Assembly: GCF_003667345.1 (NCBI RefSeq)
Contig: NZ_RCWF01000002.1
Span: 186,001 to 250,000, forward strand
DNA: 64,000 nt
Source of the DNA: Poseidonibacter antarcticus
GTDB taxonomy: Bacteria > Campylobacterota > Campylobacteria > Campylobacterales > Arcobacteraceae
Reading direction: 5' to 3'
The translations under genes were made by a program, and so were the position numbers. The notes below the pieces were generated by a model. The model had not been told where the DNA came from. It saw nothing but the letters and a program-made list of their open reading frames with translations, and did no database searches. Shown here piece by piece: positions 53,281 through 61,219 of the stretch (positions are counted from its first letter, which is position 1; each line of letters starts with the position of its first letter).

Positions 53281-53314
53281 ATTACAATATTAATCCAATG
53301 ATTAATATTGTAAT
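53281..53314 (-). terminator. 14-bp hairpin in the dadA-symporter gap
   Basis: Perfect 14-bp stem (53281-53294 and 53301-53314), 6-base loop. Second of two hairpins reached by transcription leaving dadA. Confidence 0.55.
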
Positions 53315-53323
53315 CAAACAAAG

Positions 53324-53358
53324 ATATAAAATGAAGAGATTATCTCTTCATTTTATAT
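53324..53358 (-). terminator. 16-bp hairpin at the dadA stop codon
   Basis: Perfect 16-bp stem (53324-53339 and 53343-53358) with a 3-base loop, touching the last base of the dadA stop. Likely terminator or attenuator for dadA. Confidence 0.65.
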
Positions 53359-54596
53359 TATCCTTGGAAAAAAGATGAGAATAATAAAATATCCACATTT
53401 GTTTCATTTTTCTTATCAACTGTAATTACATCACTAATAATTTTACCAATTGAAGGAGCAAATGTAATTCCTAACCAACCAAGACCAGTAGCGTGAACTA
53501 AGTTATTGTAATTTTCATCGAATCCTAAGATTGGAATATCATTTGGAGTAAGTGGTCTAAATCCTGACCATTCTATAACATCTCTTCTTTCAAAATCATT
53601 TGTATATTGAGCTAAGTTTGCATTCATACTATCAATTTGTTTTTTTACAATAGCAGGATTTTTTGTTGCTAGTTCAAGTTTTGCAGTCATTCTAATAGTC
53701 TCTCTTCTTGGAGTCATTGCAATAAAAAGATCAGCAAATAAGGCTGAAGTTTTAGGCATTAATTCTTTATCCATTTTATAAGTTAAACTATAACCTTTTG
53801 CAGGTGTCATTAAAAATTTGTTTTTTGCTTGTTTTGCTAAAGTATCATCCCAACCTGTAGATAAAACAAAAGTTTCAGCTTCATACACATCTTTTGAAGT
53901 TCTGATTTTACTAACTTTTGAACCTTCAAATTCTAATCTTTTTACTTCTTCATTTAAAAGGAATTCAACACCTTTTTCTTCTAAGTATTTTTTTAGGGCA
54001 AGCATCATTTCACCTGAATCAATATGCCCATTTTCTTTTAACAAAATTGAACCAATTGCTTTATCATTTAAAATTGGCATATACTCTTTTGTTTTTTCTT
54101 TTGAAAGAATTTCGTAAGCTTTAGGATCAGTACAATGAGCAGCTTTTGCATCAAAACTAGCTTGTTCTGTATAAATCATTAATAAACCATCTTTTCTAAA
54201 GTGAAAATCTATACCATCATCTTCAACCATTGATTGATACATATCTAAACTAACTTGTCCATATCTCTCAAATAATGCTAAAGTTTTTTTCAATCTAGCT
54301 TCAGTTGCACTAGCAGCAAATTTTAAAAGCCATTTTAATAAATGTAAATCTAATGTTGGATGAATACTTAGAGGTGATTCTCCTTTTAACATTAATTTTA
54401 AAGTTTCAGTAATAGCACCAGGTGTACTAAATGGAGCTTTTTTAAATGCAGATAATAATCCTGCATTCCCAAAAGATGTCCCATTTGTAATATCATTTTT
54501 TTCAATTACAGTTACACTTCGTCCACTTTTTTGTAAACAATATGCTGACATAAGTCCAATACAACCACCACCTACAATAATCACATCTTTTTTCAT
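53358..54596 (-). CDS. dadA: D-amino acid dehydrogenase DadA
   Basis: 412 residues. FAD loop VIIVGGGCIGLMSAYCL near 5-21, then GTSFGNAGLLSAF near 39-51, and the C-terminal ATGLGWLGITFAPS near 373-386. DadA-type flavoproteins oxidise D-alanine and other D-amino acids to keto acids and pass electrons to the membrane. It lies 36 bases after ridA, which would clear the imine product, and upstream of the symporter and racemase genes. Confidence 0.92.
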   Translation of the reverse strand: MKKDVIIVGGGCIGLMSAYCLQKSGRSVTVIEKNDITNGTSFGNAGLLSAFKKAPFSTPGAITETLKLMLKGESPLSIHPTLDLHLLKWLLKFAASATEARLKKTLALFERYGQVSLDMYQSMVEDDGIDFHFRKDGLLMIYTEQASFDAKAAHCTDPKAYEILSKEKTKEYMPILNDKAIGSILLKENGHIDSGEMMLALKKYLEEKGVEFLLNEEVKRLEFEGSKVSKIRTSKDVYEAETFVLSTGWDDTLAKQAKNKFLMTPAKGYSLTYKMDKELMPKTSALFADLFIAMTPRRETIRMTAKLELATKNPAIVKKQIDSMNANLAQYTNDFERRDVIEWSGFRPLTPNDIPILGFDENYNNLVHATGLGWLGITFAPSIGKIISDVITVDKKNETNVDILLFSSFFQG

Positions 54597-54632
54597 TTTA
54601 CTTCTCCATTAATCTATATAATAAATTTTAGT

Positions 54633-55007
54633 TTATTTTTTTGCTATTGCTTCAATTTCAATCAAAGCGTCTTTTGGTAATCTTGCTACTTCATAAGTTG
54701 CACGTGCTGGATATGGAACACTAAAGTATTCTCCATAAATTTTATTTACTATAACAAAGTCTTCTAAATCTTTTAATAAAATTGTTGTTTTTGAAATATC
54801 TTTCATTTCTAAACCAGCTTCTTCTAAAATATACTTGATATTTTCTAAAGATTGTTTTGCTTGAGATGCAATATCCTCTCCTGCAAATTCACCTGTATTT
54901 TCATCTATTGGTAATTGACCTGATACAAAGATGAAACCATCTTTATCTACAGCTTGAGAATATGGTCCTATTGCACCAGGAGCTTTACTTGAATTTATTG
55001 CTTTCAT
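54633..55007 (-). CDS. RidA family deaminase of the D-amino-acid locus
   Basis: 124 residues from the ATG at 55005-55007 (AAAAGGA upstream); the frame is open for another 55 codons, but that part overlaps the promoter. [10 protein letters not shown] near 11-20, FVSGQLPID near 26-34, and [21 protein letters not shown] at the end match canonical RidA with its substrate arginine. It probably hydrolyses the imino acid released by DadA. First gene of the operon, with its own promoter at 55045-55073. Confidence 0.93.
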   Translation of the reverse strand: MKAINSSKAPGAIGPYSQAVDKDGFIFVSGQLPIDENTGEFAGEDIASQAKQSLENIKYILEEAGLEMKDISKTTILLKDLEDFVIVNKIYGEYFSVPYPARATYEVARLPKDALIEIEAIAKK

Positions 55008-55044
55008 TTTAATCCTTTTATGATAATTTTTTTTCACTAAGGGC

Positions 55045-55073
55045 AGTATATAATAAAATTTTATCAATGTAAA
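55045..55073 (-). promoter_or_regulatory. Promoter of ridA-dadA
   Basis: TTTACA (55068-55073) and TATACT (55045-55050) on the minus strand, spacer 17. It faces the regulator promoter across 57 bases. Confidence 0.65.
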
Positions 55074-55130
55074 TACTTTTTTGTATATTTTTAATACAAT
55101 TTTATTATCGTAAGAATAAATTATTATAGT

Positions 55131-55159
55131 TTGACAATCTTTTCTTATTATTCTATAAT
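55131..55159 (+). promoter_or_regulatory. Consensus sigma-70 promoter of the DauR-like gene
   Basis: TTGACA (55131-55136) and TATAAT (55154-55159), spacer 17: a full consensus match. Transcription would start near 55166, which rules out translation starts upstream of that point. Confidence 0.8.
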
Positions 55160-55193
55160 ATTTTTTATACAAAAACTATTTAAGGAATATTTA

Positions 55194-55841
55194 TTGAATC
55201 CGTACATTAAAAAATTTACATTTATTGCAGACTTTCTAGCAGAAGTGCTAGGCAGCAATACTGAAGTTATATTACATGATTTAACTAACTATAAAGAATC
55301 CATAGTATATATTGTAAATGGGCATATTAGTGGAAGAAAAATAGGAGATTCTATTACAGACTTAATGTTAGAGTTTATTCATAAAGAATCAAAAGGTAAT
55401 AAACAATTTATATGTAATTACAATTCAAAAACACTTTCAGGTAAACTTTTGTATTCTTCAACATATTTTATTAGAGATAATTCAAATAAGATAGTTGGTG
55501 CTTTAGGTTTAAATTCAGACTATCATGATTTCAAAAAATCATTATCTTTTTTGACTTCTTTACTACCTAATTATGTTGATGATAAGACTCTTGCTTTAAA
55601 TAATGTAAGAGAAAACCTAAGTTCAGATGCGCAAGAATTAACATTAAATAAAATTGATACAATAATAAATCAATTTAATATTATTCCAACAAGAATGACT
55701 ACACAAGAAAAAACAGATATTATTGCAGCGCTAGATGAATGTGGAATCTTTAATATAAGAGGTTCTGTTCAAGAAGTAGCAAATAAAATTGGTATGTCAG
55801 AACCTTCAATTTATAGATATATTAAGAAAACTAGAAAATAA
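55194..55841 (+). CDS. YheO/DauR-type transcriptional regulator, TTG start
   Basis: 215 residues from TTG at 55194, with AAGGAA eight bases upstream; the longer open frame begins inside the promoter and is excluded. Residues about 8-115 form a YheO-like PAS domain (GSNTEVILHDLTNY near 22-35, IGDSITD, GALGLNSD); about 165-212 form a helix-turn-helix (VQEVANKIGMSEPSIYRYIKKTR). In Pseudomonas DauR represses D-arginine dehydrogenase genes. Here the divergent ridA-dadA promoter is the evident target, with a D-amino acid as probable ligand. Confidence 0.85.
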   Translation: MNPYIKKFTFIADFLAEVLGSNTEVILHDLTNYKESIVYIVNGHISGRKIGDSITDLMLEFIHKESKGNKQFICNYNSKTLSGKLLYSSTYFIRDNSNKIVGALGLNSDYHDFKKSLSFLTSLLPNYVDDKTLALNNVRENLSSDAQELTLNKIDTIINQFNIIPTRMTTQEKTDIIAALDECGIFNIRGSVQEVANKIGMSEPSIYRYIKKTRK

Positions 55842-55965
55842 ACTAATTTTTTTAGACTCTGCAACCTTAATTTTTTCTTCTTTTAAAACTTTCTTAAACT
55901 CTATAATTATAATTAAAACTTATTATGATAATATAATTATATATTATTGAACATAAGGGAAAATC

Positions 55966-57195
55966 ATGAAAAAATTAAAATATTTAAATCATATTGTATT
56001 ATTAACAAGCCTAACAATAGGATATAGCGCTTGTGGTGACACTAAAAAAGTCAACGATCAAAAAGTAAAACAAAGTGAGACATTAAGTCAAAATAATACT
56101 AATATTGAACCTTTTATAAAAAAATACGCTATAAAAAGTGCTCATATTGAATATAAAATTATAGGTTCTATGGACATTATGGGTAATAGTTCAAAAACAA
56201 CAGGAACAAAAAAATTAATTTTTTCAAACTTTGGGAGTCATGAATTAACTGAAATTAATAAAATTGAAGAACAAAATATGATGGGAAATCAAAAAACAAT
56301 AAAAACTCATACATTAGACTATATTAAAGAAGCAACATTATATAAAGTTGACTTTAATAAGAAAAACATACAAAGAATGCAAGTTCCTGCCTTAGGTATG
56401 ATGATAGAAGATAAAGATGAAAGCATACAGGAAAAAGGTCAAAAGATAATAATAAGTATGGGTGGGAAAAAAATTGGCATTGATAAAGTCTTAGGTTATG
56501 AATGTGAAGTTTGGTCATTAATGGGAACAGAACAGTGTTTATATAAAGGAATTCCTCTTAAAGTTCAGAGTAATATTATGGGGATAAAAAATACTGAAAT
56601 AGCTACAAAAATTGAATTTGATTTACCTATAAATAAAGATATATATAAACTCCCAACTTTTCCTATAATTGATAGTATAAGTGGAACAAATATAGATAGA
56701 GATCAATTAGATAAAATGGATGAGACTGACAAAAAAAATGCTATTAAAAATAGAACTGACCTAGATAATTTGACTCAAACATTACAAGAGAGTCAAAAGA
56801 AAATAAAAGCCAATCCTAATATGAGCGAAGAAGAACAAAAAAGATTACTAATAGAAACTATGAGTAATTCAAAAGATATGAAAAGCCAATTTGAAAAACA
56901 AAAAGAAATGATGCCAAAAGCTATTACTCTTATGAAATTTTATCGAGATTGTCTTCAAGATGCTAAGTCCAAAGCTGATGCACAATCTTGTGATAAAAGA
57001 GGACAAGCACTAGCTAAAAAATTAGGGATAGATGAAGAATTTAATGATGAGGAAGAAGATAAAAGAGCTTGGACAAAAGAAGGAAGAAGAACTATTGTTT
57101 TAGAGATAAATGAAGAAATAAAAAATATAGAAAGTAGATTACCTTGTATTCAAAAAGCAAAAAACATGATGGATTTAATGAATTGTAATCAATAA
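55966..57195 (+). CDS. Putative lipoprotein, unknown
   Basis: 409 residues. Signal with TIGYSAC near 17-23 can be a lipobox, cysteine 23 being the lipidated residue. Residues about 35-240 are strand-rich (MDIMGNSSKTTGTKKLIFSNFG) and recall DUF4412-like outer-membrane proteins; about 245-400 is helical and charged with paired cysteines near 323 and 344, and 395 and 407. GGGA precedes the ATG. No partner is evident. Confidence 0.65.
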   Translation: MKKLKYLNHIVLLTSLTIGYSACGDTKKVNDQKVKQSETLSQNNTNIEPFIKKYAIKSAHIEYKIIGSMDIMGNSSKTTGTKKLIFSNFGSHELTEINKIEEQNMMGNQKTIKTHTLDYIKEATLYKVDFNKKNIQRMQVPALGMMIEDKDESIQEKGQKIIISMGGKKIGIDKVLGYECEVWSLMGTEQCLYKGIPLKVQSNIMGIKNTEIATKIEFDLPINKDIYKLPTFPIIDSISGTNIDRDQLDKMDETDKKNAIKNRTDLDNLTQTLQESQKKIKANPNMSEEEQKRLLIETMSNSKDMKSQFEKQKEMMPKAITLMKFYRDCLQDAKSKADAQSCDKRGQALAKKLGIDEEFNDEEEDKRAWTKEGRRTIVLEINEEIKNIESRLPCIQKAKNMMDLMNCNQ

Positions 57196-57282
57196 TCCTA
57201 AATTCTTCTATATTAAAGATAATATAATAAATTATTTAGATATATTGTATATAAACCAAAAATTCTATTGTAGGGAGAAATT

Positions 57283-57849
57283 ATGAAAAAAAGTATCTTA
57301 AACGTTTTTCTTATGCTCTTTGTTCTTCTATTTTCTGCATGTACAGCAAAAAATGAAGTAGATCAAAATGAAAAAAAACAACTTATTCTAAATATGAAAG
57401 ATAAAGTTCTTCAAGATTTATATATATTGAAACCAGATGTAAAGGCACAAATTACAAATGCTGAAGGTTATGGTGTATTTACTAATGCTAATCTAAAAAT
57501 AATTTTTGCAAGTCTTGGTGGTGGTTATGGTGTAATTAAAAATAATAATACTCAAAGATATACTTATATGAGAATGGGAGAAGCAGGAGTCGGACTAGGT
57601 CTTGGTATAAAAGATTATAGATTAATTCTTGTTTTTCATACAAAAGAAAGCTTAAATAATTTTATAAAAAATGGTTGGACACTTGGTGCACAAGCTGATG
57701 CATCTGCAAAAGCAAATAACCAAGGTTATTCTGTTGGTGGAGAAATGAATGTAAACGATATTACAATTTATGAACTAACAGAAAACGGTCTATCTCTACA
57801 AGGTACAATAAAAGCAACTAAATTCTGGAAAGATGAAGAGCTAAATTAG
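57283..57849 (+). CDS. YSC84-domain lipoprotein
   Basis: 188 residues. Signal ending LFSAC (Cys20) is a good lipobox. The mature part matches the YSC84 domain: NAEGYGVFTNANLKIIFASLGGGYGV near 60-85, then LGLGIKDYRLILVFHTKESLNNFI. In bacteria these domains occur in exported proteins of unclear role. GGGAGA precedes the ATG. Its stop overlaps the stop of the convergent WtpA-like gene by four bases. Confidence 0.85.
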   Translation: MKKSILNVFLMLFVLLFSACTAKNEVDQNEKKQLILNMKDKVLQDLYILKPDVKAQITNAEGYGVFTNANLKIIFASLGGGYGVIKNNNTQRYTYMRMGEAGVGLGLGIKDYRLILVFHTKESLNNFIKNGWTLGAQADASAKANNQGYSVGGEMNVNDITIYELTENGLSLQGTIKATKFWKDEELN

Positions 57850-58748
57850 TAAGAAAGAATAGAATCATCCCCAGTTATAATTACTGGGTCTATTTTGCCT
57901 TGTCCATTTTTTGACATAATATCTTGTCCTTCTTTTGATAAAACATAATTTACAAATTTAATAGCACCAGTTTTATCTTTTGAAGGATTATCATTTTCAA
58001 TAATTGTAATACCATATATCATTGCATCAGCATCTTTAGTAATAAATGACCCCTCTTCTTTACCATTAATATTAAAAGAAACTGTTTTGTAAAATTCTTT
58101 ATTCTCATTATCTTTTAAAGATACTTCTTTTGATAAAGTAATATATTCTAAATTGTGTTGTTTAGCAACTGATTTATAAATATATAAATAGTCATATTTA
58201 TTTTCTTGAATTAATCTTAATAGTTCAGACTCTTTATCTCTTACTATGATTTTATTTTTATTTTCACTTCCTTCTTTATAACATGGTTCATATCCTAGTA
58301 AATTATTATAGAAGTTTGGTATATTATAAAACTTTTCTGCTAATTTTGTTACTAAGATTGATCTATAGCCACAAGGATCTAAGTTTGGGTTTGTGTGTGC
58401 GATTTTTACATCATCTCTTAAAAAAATTTCTGGCCAGTTCTGATTCGTTATTTCTTTTGCATATTTTGCATTTTTTGTATATGCAATAACCATTTCATTT
58501 GTTGAAAATTGCGCATTAAATTTAGCATATTTAGGAATTAACAAATTATCAATTACTTTATAATCGGCACTTGCTAATACATCAGCATGTTTACCTTCTT
58601 CATAGATCTTTTTTGCTGCTTTTATTGAACCTGAGTTTTCCATTTTTACAATATATTTTGGGTATTTATTTTCAAATGCTTTTGCTATTTGCAGAAAAGG
58701 TATGCTTAAGGAACCTGCTTGAAAGACTGTAATAATTTCTTTTTGCAT
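57846..58748 (-). CDS. WtpA/ModA-like oxyanion-binding protein without a signal peptide
   Basis: 300 residues. ITVFQAGSLSIPFLQIAKAFE near 5-25, ENSGSIKAAKK near 37, HADVLASADYKVIDNLL near 54-70, and DPCGYRS near 123-129 match tungstate/molybdate-binding WtpA. These proteins are normally exported, but this one starts MQKEIITVFQAG with no signal and no room for one, since its ATG overlaps the YaeQ stop (TAATG). No permease or ATPase gene adjoins it. A cytosolic store or sensor for molybdate/tungstate is possible. Confidence 0.8.
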   Translation of the reverse strand: MQKEIITVFQAGSLSIPFLQIAKAFENKYPKYIVKMENSGSIKAAKKIYEEGKHADVLASADYKVIDNLLIPKYAKFNAQFSTNEMVIAYTKNAKYAKEITNQNWPEIFLRDDVKIAHTNPNLDPCGYRSILVTKLAEKFYNIPNFYNNLLGYEPCYKEGSENKNKIIVRDKESELLRLIQENKYDYLYIYKSVAKQHNLEYITLSKEVSLKDNENKEFYKTVSFNINGKEEGSFITKDADAMIYGITIIENDNPSKDKTGAIKFVNYVLSKEGQDIMSKNGQGKIDPVIITGDDSILSY

Positions 58749-59278
58749 TATTTATAAATATCTTGAGTAATTACAATACTATTATCATTTTCAATAAGAG
58801 TAAGTTCATTATCAAATATATTACACTGCATATTCATAGATCGTCTGTAAAGTGATTCTATATCACCCTTAATATTTAGATGTACTATTTGAAGATTCTT
58901 AAAATGAAAAAGAGAATGTTCTATATTTTTACGCCAAATACTCTCTAAATTTTCTTCAAATGTATATATTATTACTCTTTCTGATTGTCCACATATTTTT
59001 TTGATACGTTTTTTATTAGGTTGTCCCAAATCAATCCATACTTCAATATTTCCGTCTTGTGACTTTTGACATAATCCAGGCTCATCATCTTGTACTCTTC
59101 CTTTACAAAACATCAAAGTATCATTTGCATTTAATATAAAAGCAACTAGCCTAATCATTAGTCGTAAATCATCTTCTGATGGATCTTGTGCTAGAGTTAA
59201 GTGATGTTCGTTATAATAGTTTTTATCCATATTTGCAATATTTAGTAAAGCCTTATGAATAATTGGATTTGCAGCCAT
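58748..59278 (-). CDS. YaeQ family protein
   Basis: 176 residues, usual length. It begins with HKALLNIANMDKNYYNEHHLT and carries EDDLRLMIRLVAFILNA near 35-51 and VWIDLGQPNKKRIKKICG near 80-97, the YaeQ core, which is a restriction-endonuclease-like fold of unclear activity. AAAGGA precedes the ATG. It is translationally coupled to the WtpA-like gene. Confidence 0.9.
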   Translation of the reverse strand: MAANPIIHKALLNIANMDKNYYNEHHLTLAQDPSEDDLRLMIRLVAFILNANDTLMFCKGRVQDDEPGLCQKSQDGNIEVWIDLGQPNKKRIKKICGQSERVIIYTFEENLESIWRKNIEHSLFHFKNLQIVHLNIKGDIESLYRRSMNMQCNIFDNELTLIENDNSIVITQDIYK

Positions 59279-59339
59279 TCTTATCCTTTATTTTGTATCA
59301 TATTTTGGAATTATTCTCAAATAAATTTATTAAATCTTA

Positions 59340-59693
59340 CTAAAATTTTCTAAGAGATTTCCATGTTCCTGCATTGTGTACATTATCAAAGCCTTTTTCA
59401 ATTAAAATATTTTTTGCACTCCCACTTCTACTTCCACTAGCACAACAAAGAATTATAGGCTTTGTATTATCTAATTCTATTATTCTATTTTCAAGTGAAC
59501 CTAATGGAATATTGATACTTCCCTCTTTATGAGCCAAAACAAATTCATCTACAGTACGAACATCAATAATTTGTCCACCTTGAGTAAGTAAAGATGGTAC
59601 AAGTTTTAATACTTGATATTGAGTATATTTTTTGTAGGCTATAAAAGCTACAAATGCGATAATAAAATAAATTAAATTTTCATTCATAAGCAT
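59340..59693 (-). CDS. Membrane-anchored rhodanese-like protein
   Basis: 117 residues from the ATG overlapping the TenA stop (TGATG). One membrane segment (about 5-18), then a rhodanese domain: IIDVRTVDEF near 40-49 and the active loop CCASGSRSG near 81-89 with the catalytic cysteine. Rhodaneses carry persulfide sulfur. Coupling to a TenA-like gene suggests a link to thiamin-related sulfur, which is inference. Confidence 0.85.
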   Translation of the reverse strand: MLMNENLIYFIIAFVAFIAYKKYTQYQVLKLVPSLLTQGGQIIDVRTVDEFVLAHKEGSINIPLGSLENRIIELDNTKPIILCCASGSRSGSAKNILIEKGFDNVHNAGTWKSLRKF

Positions 59694-60343
59694 CAATTCT
59701 TATAACAAACGTCAAAAAACTGTTTTTCTAACACTACTGCTTGATTAAAATATTCTTTAATTATTTCTTGTTCTGCTTTATTCGCATTATTAAATGCAGT
59801 ATCAAGTTGAGTTCTTAAGTGTTCTACAACTGATTCAAAATACTCACCAGAATGCAATGTAATCCACTCTCCAAAGTAAAATGGAAGTGATTCAACACAA
59901 TCAACCAATGGCTTTGCCCAACTTAAATAAATCCACTCAGCAACACATAATACAGCAATCATATTCGCATATTCACCACTATTTATAGCTTTTAACATTA
60001 ATGCTTGGAAATCACTAGTTGGTTTTAAAATTGTTGGATTTTCTTGTTCACTTTTAGGAACTTCCAATGTTTCAAATGATCGTTGAAAATACGTATTTTC
60101 AGGACCTGCAATATTTCCTAAAAAATGAGCTAAAGGTAAACGATCAGCTAAAGATGGAGCATATTGTATTGCACAAGATGCTAGACGTACAAAATTATCA
60201 ATAAAAGTATAATCTTGACCTAAATAAAGTCTCATTTTATCTAAGTCTAAACTATTATTTGAAAGTTCAGTACAAAAAGAATGACCTATAACTTTAGACC
60301 AATTTTCGATATTAGTTTGTTTTAATTGTTCACTTGGACGCAT
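59693..60343 (-). CDS. TenA family protein (TenA_E type)
   Basis: 216 residues, all helical. YLGQDYTFIDNFVRLAS near 40-56 and VLCVAEWIYLSWA near 131-143 fit TenA. In TenA_C enzymes a cysteine sits two residues before the tryptophan of the second motif; here that place is Ala, and Glu precedes Trp, so the TenA_E group fits better. TenA proteins salvage aminopyrimidines of thiamin. Overlaps the rhodanese gene. Confidence 0.8.
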   Translation of the reverse strand: MRPSEQLKQTNIENWSKVIGHSFCTELSNNSLDLDKMRLYLGQDYTFIDNFVRLASCAIQYAPSLADRLPLAHFLGNIAGPENTYFQRSFETLEVPKSEQENPTILKPTSDFQALMLKAINSGEYANMIAVLCVAEWIYLSWAKPLVDCVESLPFYFGEWITLHSGEYFESVVEHLRTQLDTAFNNANKAEQEIIKEYFNQAVVLEKQFFDVCYKN

Positions 60344-60582
60344 TTGTTTTTTCCTTACTTATTTTTCAAATTTTAAAGAATAGTATACTATAAAACTCTA
60401 TAAACAATTTATAATCATTTAAATAATTATAAATATATCTATACTTTATTTATAAACTATGAAAAAAGTATTAATAAAAATAAAAAAATCAAGTATTACA
60501 ATTAATTTATTGAAAATTACAGAATATTGAAAATATCTACTTTATTATGCCAGAATAGGTACAAAATAGTACTCATATATAT

Positions 60583-60610
60583 AATAGAAGGAGAAAGTTC
60601 TCCTTCTATT
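60583..60610 (-). terminator. Hairpin downstream of hsp20
   Basis: Inverted repeat with 13-base arms (60583-60595 and 60598-60610), 11 bases past the hsp20 stop. The centre is short, so the inner pairs open as the loop. T-rich sequence follows on the + side only. Confidence 0.6.
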
Positions 60611-60621
60611 TTAATAATTTT

Positions 60622-61044
60622 TTAATTAACTTTTATTTGTTTAATAGTAGTATTATCTTTTAGTTTTGGAATTGTTATTTCTAAAACACCATCTACACTT
60701 GTTGCAGATATATTCTCTTTATCAATGTTTTCAGGTAAATTAAAAACTCTTTGAAATTTTCCTAAAGAAGTTTCAACCTTATAATAGTCTTCTTCTTTTA
60801 CTTCTTCTTTTAAAGTTCTTTCACCATAAACAGTCATTCTTTTATCATCTAAATCAATTTTCACATCTTCTTTTTTTATACCAGGTAAATCAATTTCAAT
60901 ATGATAAGCGTATTCACCTTCTCTTGTATTAACACTTGGAGCAAATGAACTAATAGATGTATCAGTATTTGCTTTTGTTAACGTATCTAAAGTTTTTTGC
61001 ATATTTGCAAATTCAAACAGCGGATCTAATCTTGTCAATAACAT
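60622..61044 (-). CDS. Hsp20/alpha-crystallin family small heat-shock protein
   Basis: 140 residues. Alpha-crystallin domain about 38-130 with YHIEIDLPGIKKEDVKIDLD near 47-66 and the edge GVLEITIPK near 119-127; a final I-K-Q-I tail stands in for the I-x-I assembly motif. It holds unfolding proteins in the cytoplasm. GGAG precedes the ATG. Control region 61066-61168 carries a promoter, two CIRCE operators and a third inverted repeat. Confidence 0.94.
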   Translation of the reverse strand: MLLTRLDPLFEFANMQKTLDTLTKANTDTSISSFAPSVNTREGEYAYHIEIDLPGIKKEDVKIDLDDKRMTVYGERTLKEEVKEEDYYKVETSLGKFQRVFNLPENIDKENISATSVDGVLEITIPKLKDNTTIKQIKVN

Positions 61045-61065
61045 GTTGACTCCTTTTATTTTTTT

Positions 61066-61087
61066 ACTTGAAATAATATTTTCAAGT
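61066..61087. promoter_or_regulatory. Inverted repeat resembling an HspR (HAIR) site
   Basis: ACTTGAAA and TTTCAAGT around six bases, in the initially transcribed part of hsp20. The core CTTGA/TCAAG is that of the HAIR operator, but the inner bases and the spacing (six, not seven) differ. It could also be a plain mRNA hairpin. Confidence 0.35.
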
Positions 61088-61096
61088 TATGGTCGA

Positions 61097-61125
61097 ATTG
61101 TAACATTTTTTTTAGCACTTGTCAA
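61097..61125 (-). promoter_or_regulatory. Promoter of hsp20
   Basis: TTGACA (61120-61125) and TACAAT (61097-61102) on the minus strand, spacer 17. The -35 box lies inside the first CIRCE operator, so a bound HrcA would block RNA polymerase. Confidence 0.8.
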
Positions 61126-61138
61126 CACTGAGTGCTAA
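61112..61138. promoter_or_regulatory. CIRCE operator 1 (HrcA binding site)
   Basis: TTAGCACTT-N9-GAGTGCTAA. It differs from the CIRCE consensus (TTAGCACTC-N9-GAGTGCTAA) at one base and overlaps the promoter. Confidence 0.88.
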
Positions 61139-61141
61139 TTT

Positions 61142-61168
61142 TTAGCACTATTTTACTTTTAGTGCCAA
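61142..61168. promoter_or_regulatory. CIRCE-like operator 2
   Basis: TTAGCACTA-N9-TAGTGCCAA. Same arm length and spacer as operator 1 with one mispair. Centres of the two operators are 30 bases apart, about three helical turns. Confidence 0.7.
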
Positions 61169-61219
61169 TTTATAATTATTATTAGGTTTATTTTAGTCAA
61201 GAAGACTCAAGTTCTACAA

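Noticed and set aside
55008-55172. 55-residue N-terminal extension of the second RidA
   Set aside because: It overlaps the ridA promoter and is unlike any RidA; ATG at 55007 has AAAAGGA upstream.
55131-55193. N-terminal extension of the DauR-like regulator (frame open from 55131)
   Set aside because: The -35 and -10 boxes lie inside it; transcription would begin after its start. TTG at 55194 has a good ribosome site.
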